Assembly: GCA_021775515.1 (NCBI GenBank)
Contig: JAJFHR010000302.1
Coordinates: 1 to 8,413, forward strand
Direction: 5' to 3'
Length of the DNA: 8,413 nucleotides
Origin: Hyphomicrobiales bacterium
GTDB lineage: Bacteria > Pseudomonadota > Alphaproteobacteria > Rhizobiales > JAJFHR01
Shown: in pieces, positions 1-6,533 of the stretch
Numbering within the stretch: position 1 is the first letter of the stretch
How the letters are laid out: every line of letters begins with the position of its first letter
The notes under the pieces: model-generated
What the model saw: only the letters and a program-made list of their open reading frames with translations
Told to the model about the DNA's origin: nothing
Database searches by the model: none
Translations under genes and position numbers: made by a program

Positions 1-1
1 C

Positions 2-151
2 ACAATCAACCCAACGCCCTTCCGCGCGCGCTACCGGCACATCCACCACAATGGAGAACGGATGATTGATGCGGTTACCCGCTATGAAAATCCTCCAAAA
101 CCCTCCCAGACGACGGCGCCCTCTGCATCACCATCTGGCAACAAGTTTTAG
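2..151 (+). CDS. C-terminal fragment of an unidentified protein (5' end outside window)
   Basis: Reading frame 2 is open from the left edge to a TAG at 149-151 and gives 49 residues. The fragment has a basic, aromatic stretch (PFRARYRHIHHNGERM) followed by a Pro/Ser/Thr-rich tail that looks disordered. I do not recognise the family. The other forward frame tested stops earlier, at about position 69, so this is the better candidate for the end of an upstream gene. With only 49 codons visible, an open frame by chance cannot be excluded. Confidence 0.35.
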   Translation, partial: TINPTPFRARYRHIHHNGERMIDAVTRYENPPKPSQTTAPSASPSGNKF

Positions 152-242
152 GTTCCTATTGATTTCATCTACCAATGTGCTGGCATAAAAAAGCAGCTCA
201 CCAGATATCGGAAAAAAATTATAAAAACGCAGCAGTGGTATC
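152..242 (+). promoter_or_regulatory. AT-rich leader upstream of the TIR gene
   Basis: These 91 nt lie between the TAG of the upstream frame and the TIR gene. They contain A-rich runs (GGAAAAAAATTATAAAAA at about 210-228), which would suit a promoter or an unstructured 5' leader. No convincing paired -35/-10 boxes and no strong Shine-Dalgarno sequence were found before the ATG at 243. Confidence 0.25.
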
Positions 243-896
243 ATGACGGGCAAGATCTTTATAAATTACCGGCGAGGAGACGATCCGGGATTTTCACAAG
301 CACTTTACGGGCGGCTGGAATCACGCTTCAGCACCACTCAATTGTTCATGGATGTAGATTCGATTTCACCAGGGTCGGATTTTGTCCATGTACTCGATGA
401 GCAGGTCGCCAAATGCGATGTTTTTCTTGCCGTTATCGGGCCGGGATGGATAAACGCTACCAACAAAAACGGCGCCCGCCGTCTGGAAAATCCTAATGAT
501 TTTGTCAGGATAGAAATAGAAGCTGCCCTAAAGCGCGGTATCCTCGTTATTCCAGTGTTGGTAAATGACGCCGAGATGCCAACTGAAGCCGATCTCGTGG
601 AGTCGTTGAAACCTCTGGCCCGGCGCAATGCCGTTCGACTTACCCATGAACGTTTCCGCTCAGATTGCGACGGCCTCATTAAGGCGATTAATGATGCCTT
701 AGACAAAAACCATCCAATTCAAACAACTCCCGGTGCTCGCCGCGGACACCCCGTCAATCCTGCCACCACTACTGGCCCACCAATCGGTAGAGTTTCATCG
801 CTAACGGGAGATAATCGCTGGTTTATAGGATTGTTGCTGTTTTGCGGTCTTGTTATCGCTGCATCAATTATTGATGCAATCTGGATGTATCGCTAA
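243..896 (+). CDS. TIR-domain protein with C-terminal transmembrane anchor
   Basis: The protein has 217 residues. Residues 4-70 carry the TIR fold core: IFINYRRGDD (BB-loop side, about 5-14), the box LFMDVDSISPGSDF (about 34-47), and CDVFLAVIGPGWI (58-70). Residues 86-95 (DFVRIEIEAA) hold the helix where bacterial TIR NADases keep their catalytic glutamate; E91 is the likely equivalent. The domain ends near residue 152 with a predicted DGLIKAINDAL helix. A Pro/Gly/Thr-rich linker (about 158-190) leads to one hydrophobic segment (193-213) and a short tail ending MYR. The TIR domain should therefore face the cytoplasm on a membrane tether. In this family TIR domains either consume NAD+ or act as scaffolds; which applies here cannot be read from sequence. 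No partner effector or sensor gene is visible next to it. The start lacks a strong ribosome binding site, but the TIR core begins at once, so little could be missing. Confidence 0.85.
   Translation: MTGKIFINYRRGDDPGFSQALYGRLESRFSTTQLFMDVDSISPGSDFVHVLDEQVAKCDVFLAVIGPGWINATNKNGARRLENPNDFVRIEIEAALKRGILVIPVLVNDAEMPTEADLVESLKPLARRNAVRLTHERFRSDCDGLIKAINDALDKNHPIQTTPGARRGHPVNPATTTGPPIGRVSSLTGDNRWFIGLLLFCGLVIAASIIDAIWMYR
860..878. repeat. Perfect 9-bp palindrome around a single central base
   Basis: TGCATCAATTATTGATGCA has arms 860-868 and 870-878 around T869. It lies inside the last codons of the TIR gene (the ASIIDA membrane residues). It could be an operator-like site or simply the result of repeated ATT/GAT/GCA codons. 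With a one-base centre it cannot fold as a normal RNA hairpin at full length. Confidence 0.4.
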
Positions 897-1132
897 AGCC
901 AGCAAAACCCGGTCATAAGCCATTGGCGATCACAGGCTCAGCAGAATTGTTGAAAACATGTCGGTTTAGATTGCTAAAGCGGCGAATTCAACGATCGGTT
1001 TCAACTTAGACAGCATAACGACCCATAGAAGTTGATTGACGCGGAAATATCAGGTTAGTCTGAGCTCCTATAAAAATTCTGTCGCATCACAACCACAAAC
1101 TTCTCAACGATGCGCAAATGGGAGGAGATACC
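897..1132 (+). promoter_or_regulatory. Intergenic region and probable promoter region of the choline transporter operon
   Basis: These 236 nt lie between the TIR stop and the choX start and hold no convincing ORF. A TTGACG at 1036-1041 and a TATAAA at 1069-1074 are visible, but they are about 27 nt apart, too far for one sigma-70 promoter, so no promoter is asserted. Scattered GTTGAA/TTCAAC motifs (about 951-1005) form imperfect inverted repeats of uncertain meaning. A strong Shine-Dalgarno, GGAGGAGA, sits at 1121-1128. Confidence 0.35.
1121..1128 (+). promoter_or_regulatory. Strong ribosome binding site that fixes the choX start
   Basis: GGAGGAGA lies with its GGAGG core 7 nt before the ATG at 1133. 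An in-frame ATG at 1118 overlaps this site and would add Met-Gly-Gly-Asp-Thr ahead of a classic signal peptide. The 1133 start is therefore preferred. Confidence 0.8.
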
Positions 1133-2071
1133 ATGTTTCGCAAATTTATCCTGACAGCGGCAGCGATTGCGGCGTTTGCCACACCGGCGATGGCAGCCGA
1201 ACCGGCAAGTTGTAAAACAGTTCGCTTTTCAGACGTCGGCTGGACGGATATCACCGCAACAACGGCGGCAACTTCAGTCGTGCTTAAGGCTCTCGGTTAT
1301 ACGCCTAAAACTCAGGTGCTTTCGGTGCCGGTAACCTATGCATCGTTGAAAAACAAAGACATAGACGTGTTTTTAGGCAACTGGATGCCGACCATGGAAG
1401 GTGACATCAAGAAGTATCGCGAAGATGGATCAGTGGAAACAATTGCAAAAAATCTTGAAGGGGCAAAATACACCCTCGCAGTTCCACAACACACTTTCGA
1501 TGCCGGGCTCAAATCTTTTGCTGACATAGCCAAATTCAAGGACAAACTTAAGGGGAAAATCTACGGTATCGAACCTGGAAATGACGGCAACCGGCTCATC
1601 CTCGACATGATCAAAAAGGATGCCTTTGGCCTCAAGGGCTTTGAAGTGGTGGAATCATCGGAACAGGGAATGCTCTCTCAGGTTGCCCGCCTTGCCCGCT
1701 CAAAAGGCGACATTGTTTTTCTTGGCTGGGAACCTCACCCCATGAATGCCAATTTCAAGATGTCGTATCTCTCTGGTGGCGATGATTTTTTCGGCCCCAA
1801 TTTTGGCGGCGCCACCGTTTATACCAACGTGCGAAAAGGGTATGCAGAAGAATGCCCCAACGTTGGTGCATTGCTGAAAAACCTGGTTTTCAGCCTCAAG
1901 ATGGAAAACGAGATCATGGGGTCAATTCTCAATGACAGCGTGGAACCTGACAAGGCAGCAACTGCCTGGATCAAGGCAAATCCAGCGGTACTGGATAAAT
2001 GGCTGAAGGGTGTAAAAACCAAAAGTGATGGCGATGGACTGGCCGCGGTTAAATCTGCTTTGGGCCTCTAG
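1133..2071 (+). CDS. choX: Choline ABC transporter, periplasmic substrate-binding protein ChoX
   Basis: The protein has 312 residues. A Sec signal peptide (basic MFRK, hydrophobic stretch 6-20) ends at AMA/AE, with cleavage after about residue 21 or 22. The mature protein is an OpuAC/ProX-type type II binding protein that captures choline in the periplasm and delivers it to ChoW. From memory, Sinorhizobium ChoX binds choline through Trp43, Trp90, Tyr119 and Trp205 plus Asp45 and Asn156. Here W37, W84, Y113, W199, D39 and N150 occur at a constant offset of six, in the motifs GWTDI, GNWMPTME, AKYTLAVP, EPGNDGN and LGWEPHPMN. The remembered disulphide pair is likewise matched by C27 and C241. 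The conserved box strongly favours choline (and perhaps acetylcholine) over glycine betaine. It is the first gene of the transporter operon, and a 120-nt gap with an inverted repeat follows it. Confidence 0.95.
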   Translation: MFRKFILTAAAIAAFATPAMAAEPASCKTVRFSDVGWTDITATTAATSVVLKALGYTPKTQVLSVPVTYASLKNKDIDVFLGNWMPTMEGDIKKYREDGSVETIAKNLEGAKYTLAVPQHTFDAGLKSFADIAKFKDKLKGKIYGIEPGNDGNRLILDMIKKDAFGLKGFEVVESSEQGMLSQVARLARSKGDIVFLGWEPHPMNANFKMSYLSGGDDFFGPNFGGATVYTNVRKGYAEECPNVGALLKNLVFSLKMENEIMGSILNDSVEPDKAATAWIKANPAVLDKWLKGVKTKSDGDGLAAVKSALGL

Positions 2072-2084
2072 GCTGCACAAGCCA

Positions 2085-2156
2085 AATATTCCGGCTGCTG
2101 AACTTCACCAAGCTGGCAACAATAAACTGCCTGGCGGGCTCAACAGCCGGAAAATT
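2085..2156 (+). repeat. Long inverted repeat (potential stem-loop) between choX and choW
   Basis: TTCCGGCTGCTG at 2089-2100 is complementary to CAACAGCCGGAA at 2141-2152 at 11 of 12 positions. Beyond one mismatch, three further A/T pairs (2085-2087 with 2154-2156) extend the stem. The loop is about 40 nt. No T-run follows, so it is not a typical intrinsic terminator. A likely role is to protect the 3' end of choX mRNA or to pause transcription, so that the binding protein is made in excess over the membrane parts, as is common in ABC importer operons. That role is inferred. Confidence 0.55.
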
Positions 2157-2191
2157 GAGCCTAACTTCCTCCAGAAAGGCGGGCAGGAGCC

Positions 2192-3037
2192 ATGGATTGG
2201 CTAACAGAAAATAAAATCCCGCTAGGGCGTTGGATGAAGTTTGCCGTTGACGGCCTTAATGACAATGCCGCCGGTTTTTTCGATGCGATTTCCTTCGCTC
2301 TGTCGTATCTGATTGAAGGGTTGATCGCCAACCTGCTGTGGGTACCTCCTCTCGTTCTTATTGCCATCTTTGCCCTGCTCGGCGGATATTTTCGACGCAG
2401 CTGGGTATTGGGCATTGGCATTGCCTTGTCTTTGCTGCTGATCGTCAATATGGGCTATTGGAAGGAAACGATTGAGACACTAGCACTTGTCGTTTCCGCC
2501 ACAGTCGTCTGCATGTCGGTTGGTGTACCTCTTGGCATACTCGCTGCTCACCGGCCATGGCTTGAATCGGCGCTGCGACCTGTTCTCGATCTCATGCAGA
2601 CCATCCCGACTTTTGTCTATCTTATTCCCACGCTTATTCTTTTCGGCCTTGGTGTCGTCCCGGGACTAATATCGACGGTGGTATTCGCCCTGCCCGCGCC
2701 CATTCGCTTGACAACGCTGGGCATCAAATCAACGCCAACGGACCTTATCGAAGCCGGCAAGGCATTCGGCGCAACCCGCCGCCAGTTGTTGATGAAAATC
2801 GAATTACCATTTGCCATGCCAACAATCATGGCCGGTTTGACGCAATGCATCATGTTGTCCTTGTCAATGGTGGTGATCGCAGCGTTGGTCGGCGCCGATG
2901 GGCTCGGCAAACCGGTAGTTCGCGCCCTCAATACGGTAAATATCGCCCGCGGGTTTGAAGCTGGGCTAGCCATCGTTATCGTCGCCATCCTGCTTGATCG
3001 GGTGTTCCGCCACACCAAAACCGGGGGTGGAAAATGA
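2192..3037 (+). CDS. choW: Choline ABC transporter, permease subunit ChoW
   Basis: This 281-residue inner-membrane protein belongs to the ProW/OpuAB permease family. Hydrophobic segments are visible at about 30-48, 50-68, 70-88, 96-118, 136-156, 157-172, 212-234 and 255-270. The cytoplasmic EAA loop, which docks on the ATPase, is at about 187-215: EAGKAFGATRRQLLMKIELP, then a Pro-rich run into IMAGL. The family-typical QTIPTFVYLIP (136-146) and VGADGLGK (233-240) stretches are also present. AGGAG at 2185-2189 lies a few bases before the ATG and supports this start. The gene overlaps choV by four bases (ATGA), which implies translational coupling. Its length is normal for the family. It forms the choline translocation path together with ChoX and ChoV. 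Confidence 0.93.
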   Translation: MDWLTENKIPLGRWMKFAVDGLNDNAAGFFDAISFALSYLIEGLIANLLWVPPLVLIAIFALLGGYFRRSWVLGIGIALSLLLIVNMGYWKETIETLALVVSATVVCMSVGVPLGILAAHRPWLESALRPVLDLMQTIPTFVYLIPTLILFGLGVVPGLISTVVFALPAPIRLTTLGIKSTPTDLIEAGKAFGATRRQLLMKIELPFAMPTIMAGLTQCIMLSLSMVVIAALVGADGLGKPVVRALNTVNIARGFEAGLAIVIVAILLDRVFRHTKTGGGK

Positions 3038-3900
3038 CGCTTCAGGATAATGGTGAAAAACCTGCCATTAGTTTTGAAAATGTCGACATTGTATTTGGTG
3101 ACATGCCGAAACAAGCGCTGGATTTGATCGACCAACACAAAAGCCGGGATGAAATTCTGGCAGCCACCGGACAAGTTGTCGGATGTGCCGGTGTTAGCCT
3201 TGAGGTGCAGCGTGGAGAAATTTGCGTTCTCATGGGACTTTCCGGCTCCGGCAAATCAACCTTAATGCGGGCCGTCAACGGGCTAACCCCGGTGGCGCGC
3301 GGCAGAATATTGGTCACGACCGGCAATGGTGCGGTTGATGGTGTGGTTGATGTTGCATCCTGCAGCAAAAAACAATTGCGGGAAATACGCCGTGACCGCT
3401 GTTCAATGGTGTTTCAGCAATTTGCCTTATTACCGTGGCGAACGGTTAAAGAAAACGTCGCCTTCGGCCTCGAGATTCGCGGCACCGCCACGGTAGAAAT
3501 TGACAAAATCGTCAAGGAAAAACTCGAAACAGTTGGCTTATCACAGTGGGCAGATAAACAGACAGACGAGCTTTCAGGTGGCATGCAACAACGTGTCGGC
3601 CTGGCCCGTGCTTTGGCCACGGATGCGGATATTCTGCTAATGGATGAACCTTTCTCCGCCCTCGATCCGCTTATCCGCTCCAAACTTCAGGATGAATTGA
3701 TTGACCTTCAGGCCGAGTTAAACAAGACCATCCTGTTTGTAAGCCACGACCTAAGTGAAGCCATAAAAATTGGCCGCCACATTGCAATTATGGAAGGCGG
3801 CCACATTGTCCAGCATGCCCGGCCCAGCGAGATTATCGCCAATCCGGCAAACGATTATGTTGCAGAGTTTGTTTCGCACATGCGCCTGGCTGACCCTTAA
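3034..3900 (+). CDS. choV: Choline ABC transporter, ATP-binding subunit ChoV (C-terminus short)
   Basis: This 288-residue cytoplasmic ATPase energises choline import. All nucleotide-binding motifs are intact: Walker A GLSGSGKST (68-76), Q-loop VFQQF (126-130), signature LSGGMQQR (180-187), Walker B ILLMDEPFSALD (200-211) with catalytic E205, and the switch histidine H238 in SHDLSEA. The N-terminal extension (ALDLIDQHKSRDEILAATG) is typical of the ProV/OpuAA/ChoV group. The protein ends NDYVAEFVSHMRLADP. From memory, rhizobial ChoV is about 350 residues and continues after this helix with roughly 60 more, so this copy appears truncated at M283. That point is where a direct repeat begins (3879), also found at 6519. 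ATP hydrolysis should be preserved; the missing tail probably affects regulation. The short end might instead be native in this lineage. The ATG overlaps the choW stop. Confidence 0.92.
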   Translation: MTLQDNGEKPAISFENVDIVFGDMPKQALDLIDQHKSRDEILAATGQVVGCAGVSLEVQRGEICVLMGLSGSGKSTLMRAVNGLTPVARGRILVTTGNGAVDGVVDVASCSKKQLREIRRDRCSMVFQQFALLPWRTVKENVAFGLEIRGTATVEIDKIVKEKLETVGLSQWADKQTDELSGGMQQRVGLARALATDADILLMDEPFSALDPLIRSKLQDELIDLQAELNKTILFVSHDLSEAIKIGRHIAIMEGGHIVQHARPSEIIANPANDYVAEFVSHMRLADP

Positions 3901-3960
3901 GCCAAGACTATTTATCCCCCACCAAAGATATACCGGTGCTCGCCAGAATGATTATCTAGG
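3879..3960 (+). repeat. Direct repeat, copy A, starting in the last codons of choV
   Basis: This copy aligns without gaps to 6519-6600, a constant shift of 2640 bp. By hand count 65 of 82 positions match, and 53 of the first 62. The first 15 bases (CATGCGCCTGGCTGA) are identical. Identity falls away abruptly to the left (choV coding sequence) and beyond about 3960. In the choV frame it encodes MRLADP and then TAA. Confidence 0.85.
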
Positions 3961-4390
3961 CTTCGGACCGATTAGTCCGGTAGGATGCAGCGACTGGTTT
4001 GAGCCCAAAGTGACCGGTGCTGCAGTGAGCATGAATGTCAGCTTCTGAATTCACGGTAATGTAGTGGCGTAATCAAACGAGGCCTTGCCAAGGGCAAGAT
4101 TCACGGTGTTCGCTCAGGTCTGTCGCGCCCGTTGTAGGGCGAGGGTGTTCAGGGCAAAGACATCTTTGTTGACATCATTCGATTGACCGAAAGTATCACC
4201 CTCAGCTATGGCGAACACGCCATCTGCCTCAATTGCTGAAAGTCCGTTGATCCAGCCCGGCATATTTCAGGTGTGGCGTTAACCTCCGATTGACCCCGAT
4301 CAAAGCGCGAATCAAAGCCACGTGTTCTCGTGTTGCACACACCAGCAAAGCATTTCGCCAGCTCCTCCGGCACAACGCGAGGGAACAGAA
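3901..4390. other. 490-nt stretch without a recognisable gene
   Basis: The first 60 nt belong to repeat copy A. A small hairpin CGGAC-CGATTA-GTCCG lies at 3964-3979. It has no T-run and is not a convincing terminator for choV. Multiple stops break all forward frames. A 49-codon minus-strand frame (4263-4114) has no recognised motif. The text is of intermediate G+C and looks like decayed or scrambled sequence, not conserved coding sequence. The promoter for the pair at 4391-6326 must lie in here if the pair has its own, but no clear boxes were found. Confidence 0.5.
4379..4383 (+). promoter_or_regulatory. Ribosome binding site that fixes the start of the SnoaL-like gene
   Basis: GAGGG ends 7 nt before the ATG at 4391. 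An in-frame ATG upstream at 4322 has no such site and would add a 23-residue Cys/Gln/Pro-rich lead that does not fit the domain. The 4391 start is preferred. Confidence 0.7.
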
Positions 4391-4780
4391 ATGACCGAAG
4401 ACCATCCTAACGTCGCGCTATTGAAGCGTCTTGATCTGCGCAATCTCGCGGCATCGAAGGGTCTGATCGCTGACGATGTCGTCTGGCACTACGCCAATCC
4501 CAACCTGCCTGACATGCAGGGGGATTATGTCGGATTGGACGGCGTCCGCTCTTTCTTCGAGGCCATCGCCCAGAGGTCCGGTGGGACGTTCCAGATCGAT
4601 CCCATGTCGGTCACACCCGTCGGGAACGAGTTGGTTGTCGTGCAGTCACGAAACACGCTGGTATTCGAGGGCCGCTCGGTCACCGTGGACGTCGTGGTGG
4701 TGTGGCGCATCGTGGACGGGCGGGTTGTAGAGGTTTGGGACATCGTCCCGGGCGATCCGAAGGAGATACAAAATGACTGA
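4391..4780 (+). CDS. SnoaL-like (NTF2-fold) small protein
   Basis: The protein has 129 residues, the normal size for one SnoaL-like domain. The order of elements fits the cone-shaped NTF2 fold: an N-terminal helix (ALLKRLDLRNLAAS, 9-22), then VVWHYANP (30-37), the GDYVGLDGVRSFFEAIA segment (44-60), and long strands with TLVFEGRSVTVDVVVVWRIVDGRVVEVWDI (89-118). Members act as small hydrolases, cyclases or isomerases, or as ligand-binding partners; the substrate here cannot be read. W32, H33 and D41 line the region where family members place active-site residues, though this assignment is uncertain. Its last eight bases overlap the next gene, so the two are almost certainly translated together. 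G+C is high and unlike the transporter operon, suggesting acquisition from another source. Confidence 0.8.
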   Translation: MTEDHPNVALLKRLDLRNLAASKGLIADDVVWHYANPNLPDMQGDYVGLDGVRSFFEAIAQRSGGTFQIDPMSVTPVGNELVVVQSRNTLVFEGRSVTVDVVVVWRIVDGRVVEVWDIVPGDPKEIQND

Positions 4781-6326
4781 CGCTGAAAAGACTTACTGGG
4801 ACGCCATCGTCATCGGCTCGGGAATGGGTGGAATGGCCGTCGCCGCCGCGCTGTCGAAGGTCGATAACAAGGTGCTCCTGCTGGAGCAATACCAGACCCT
4901 TGGCGGCCTGACGCACAGCTTTTCCCGCGAGGGGTTCACCTGGGATGCGGGCATCCATTACCTGAGCGGTATCGCCCCGGGCGATCGCGAGCGCGACATT
5001 CTGGACTGGCTGTCCGAGACGCCGATCGAATTCACGTCGATGGGGGCCGTCTATGACAACCTTCATATCGGCGACGCGGCCCCCCTGTCATTGTCCCGCC
5101 CCTATGAGGCGCAGGAGCGTGATCTCAAGGACCGGTTCCCGGGTGAGGCAAAGGCCATCGAAGCCTGGACCGCCGCGCTCAGGGAAGGCCGCGAGGCGAT
5201 GCACAAGATTTCCCCGACACGCGCGATGCCTGAAATTCTTGGCACCGCATTACATTGGTGGAATGGCCGCGCCATCGAACGCTGGTGCGGGAGGACGACG
5301 CAGCAGGTGATCGACGAGATCACCGACAACCCCGAACTGGCCGCCGCGTTCGCCGCGCAATGGTTCGACCATGGCGGCAGGCCCAGCAAGGCGAGTTTCG
5401 CTATGCATGCCCTGATTTCCGCGTCTTACCTGATAAGTGGGTCCTGGTATCCGGTGGGGGGCGGCGCGGCCTTTGCCGAACATATCCTGCCGACGATCGC
5501 GGCTGGTGGGGGCGAAGCGAGGGCAGGCACCAGAGTTGAGACGCTTCTGTTCGAGAACGACCGGGTTGTCGGTGTGCGGACGGCGGATGGAGAGGAATTC
5601 AGGGCCGATGTGGTGATCTCAGATATCGGCGCGCGCGAGACCGTGAACCATCTGCTTCCCGAAGGCTGCGGACATGAGGACTGGATCGAAGAGATTCGGT
5701 CTCTCTCGCCTTCGGTTGCGCATTTCAGCCTGTTCCTGGGCTTCGAGGGTGATGTCGAGGATGCCGGAGCGACCCGCTCGAACCACTGGATATATCCGAC
5801 AGGAAAGGTCGACGCCCTCTGGACGGACGCGCCGGATAGTCCGCCGCCTGGCTTTTTCGTTTCATTCGCCTCGATAAAGGACCCCGGCCATGACCCTGGG
5901 CCTTCGCGGAAACACGCCGGAGAGGTGGTGGCCTGGACCGACTGGTCGACGGTGGAGAAATGGGCCGACATGGACCCCGGCGCACGCGGCGATGACTACC
6001 GGTTGTTTAAGGCCCGGGTCGAGGAGGTGATGTTCGCGCAGTTCGAGGCTTATTTCCCGGAACTGGCCAAGCTAGTCGTGCTCCGCGATCTTTCGACGCC
6101 ACTTACGATCACGGCGATCACGGGGCATCACCGGGGCGCGTTCTATGGGCTGGACGTCACGCCCGAGCGTGTCACCAGCGGAGCGCTGCAAGCCAAGACG
6201 CCGGTCCCGGGCCTATTCCTTGCCGGTCAGGACGTTGTGAGCCCCGGTATACCCGGTGCGCTCTGGGGCGGATTGTTGGCCGCGGCAAGCGTCGACCCGA
6301 AGGTGTTTCGGCAACTCCCCGGGTAG
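4773..6326 (+). CDS. CrtI/RetSat/CrtISO-like FAD-dependent oxidoreductase
   Basis: The protein has 517 residues. A Rossmann dinucleotide-binding motif lies at the N-terminus: AIVIGSGMGGMAVAAAL (11-27), with E38 at the end of the second strand to hold the ribose. GGLTHSFSREGFTWDAGIHY (44-63) follows, typical of phytoene desaturase, carotenoid isomerase and retinol saturase relatives. YPVGGG (226-231) precedes a second FAD-contacting region (253-284, TRVETLLFENDRVVGV to VVISD). The C-terminal motif PGLFLAGQDV (479-488) and a glycine-rich helix (492-506) close the FAD site. No signal peptide is seen. Family members move hydrogens on polyene or other hydrophobic chains; the substrate is unknown and no crt genes are nearby. 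AAGGAG at 4760-4765 supports the start, inside the end of the SnoaL-like gene. The high G+C matches that gene but not the surroundings. Confidence 0.85.
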   Translation: MTDAEKTYWDAIVIGSGMGGMAVAAALSKVDNKVLLLEQYQTLGGLTHSFSREGFTWDAGIHYLSGIAPGDRERDILDWLSETPIEFTSMGAVYDNLHIGDAAPLSLSRPYEAQERDLKDRFPGEAKAIEAWTAALREGREAMHKISPTRAMPEILGTALHWWNGRAIERWCGRTTQQVIDEITDNPELAAAFAAQWFDHGGRPSKASFAMHALISASYLISGSWYPVGGGAAFAEHILPTIAAGGGEARAGTRVETLLFENDRVVGVRTADGEEFRADVVISDIGARETVNHLLPEGCGHEDWIEEIRSLSPSVAHFSLFLGFEGDVEDAGATRSNHWIYPTGKVDALWTDAPDSPPPGFFVSFASIKDPGHDPGPSRKHAGEVVAWTDWSTVEKWADMDPGARGDDYRLFKARVEEVMFAQFEAYFPELAKLVVLRDLSTPLTITAITGHHRGAFYGLDVTPERVTSGALQAKTPVPGLFLAGQDVVSPGIPGALWGGLLAAASVDPKVFRQLPG

Positions 6327-6472
6327 GGGGCGAGAGGACACGACATATCATTATCCCACCGTCGCGATGCTGACTTTCGAGCAACCAAAACGAATGCCCG
6401 CTTCGTCCCGCGTTTCGGTCATTGGCAATTTCTTGGATTTAAAACTCCTCTAAGGCGTGATTCAAGTATGCT

Positions 6473-6533
6473 GGAGGACCTGGCTATGTCTGATTGCTAT
6501 TGGCTCACCGAGACCCAACATGCGCCTGGCTGA
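6473..6533 (+). pseudogene. Remnant of an IS5-family transposase start
   Basis: GGAGG at 6473-6477 is well spaced before an ATG at 6486. The short frame reads MSDCYWLTETQHAPG and stops at 6533. MSD-x-(Y/F)WLT-(E/D)-x-Q is, from memory, the typical N-terminus of IS5-family transposases of the IS427 group in alphaproteobacteria, which usually continue MARL..PFFP. Here it runs straight into repeat copy B after about 11 codons. No catalytic DDE region is seen in the window, so the element is dead. The match is short, so the family call is moderate. Confidence 0.45.

Noticed and set aside
1036..1074. TTGACG and TATAAA as a choX promoter
   Set aside because: A spacing of about 27 nt is too long for a sigma-70 promoter.
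1118..1132. Earlier in-frame ATG for choX at 1118
   Set aside because: It overlaps the GGAGGAGA ribosome binding site that serves the ATG at 1133, and it would put an acidic MGGDT ahead of a normal signal peptide.
3964..3979. Hairpin CGGAC-CGATTA-GTCCG as the choV terminator
   Set aside because: It has only five base pairs and no T-run follows.
3770..4048. Plus-strand frame overlapping the end of choV and continuing into the gap
   Set aside because: Most of it is a shadow of choV in another frame. The part beyond choV shows only faint transposase-like similarity, too weak to call.
4114..4263. Minus-strand frame of 49 codons (MPGWINGLSAIEADGVF...)
   Set aside because: It is short, no motif is recognised, a stop lies just upstream, and no ribosome binding site is evident, so it is not supported as a gene.
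4322..4390. Earlier in-frame ATG for the SnoaL-like gene at 4322
   Set aside because: There is no ribosome binding site, the lead sequence does not match the domain, and a good Shine-Dalgarno precedes 4391.
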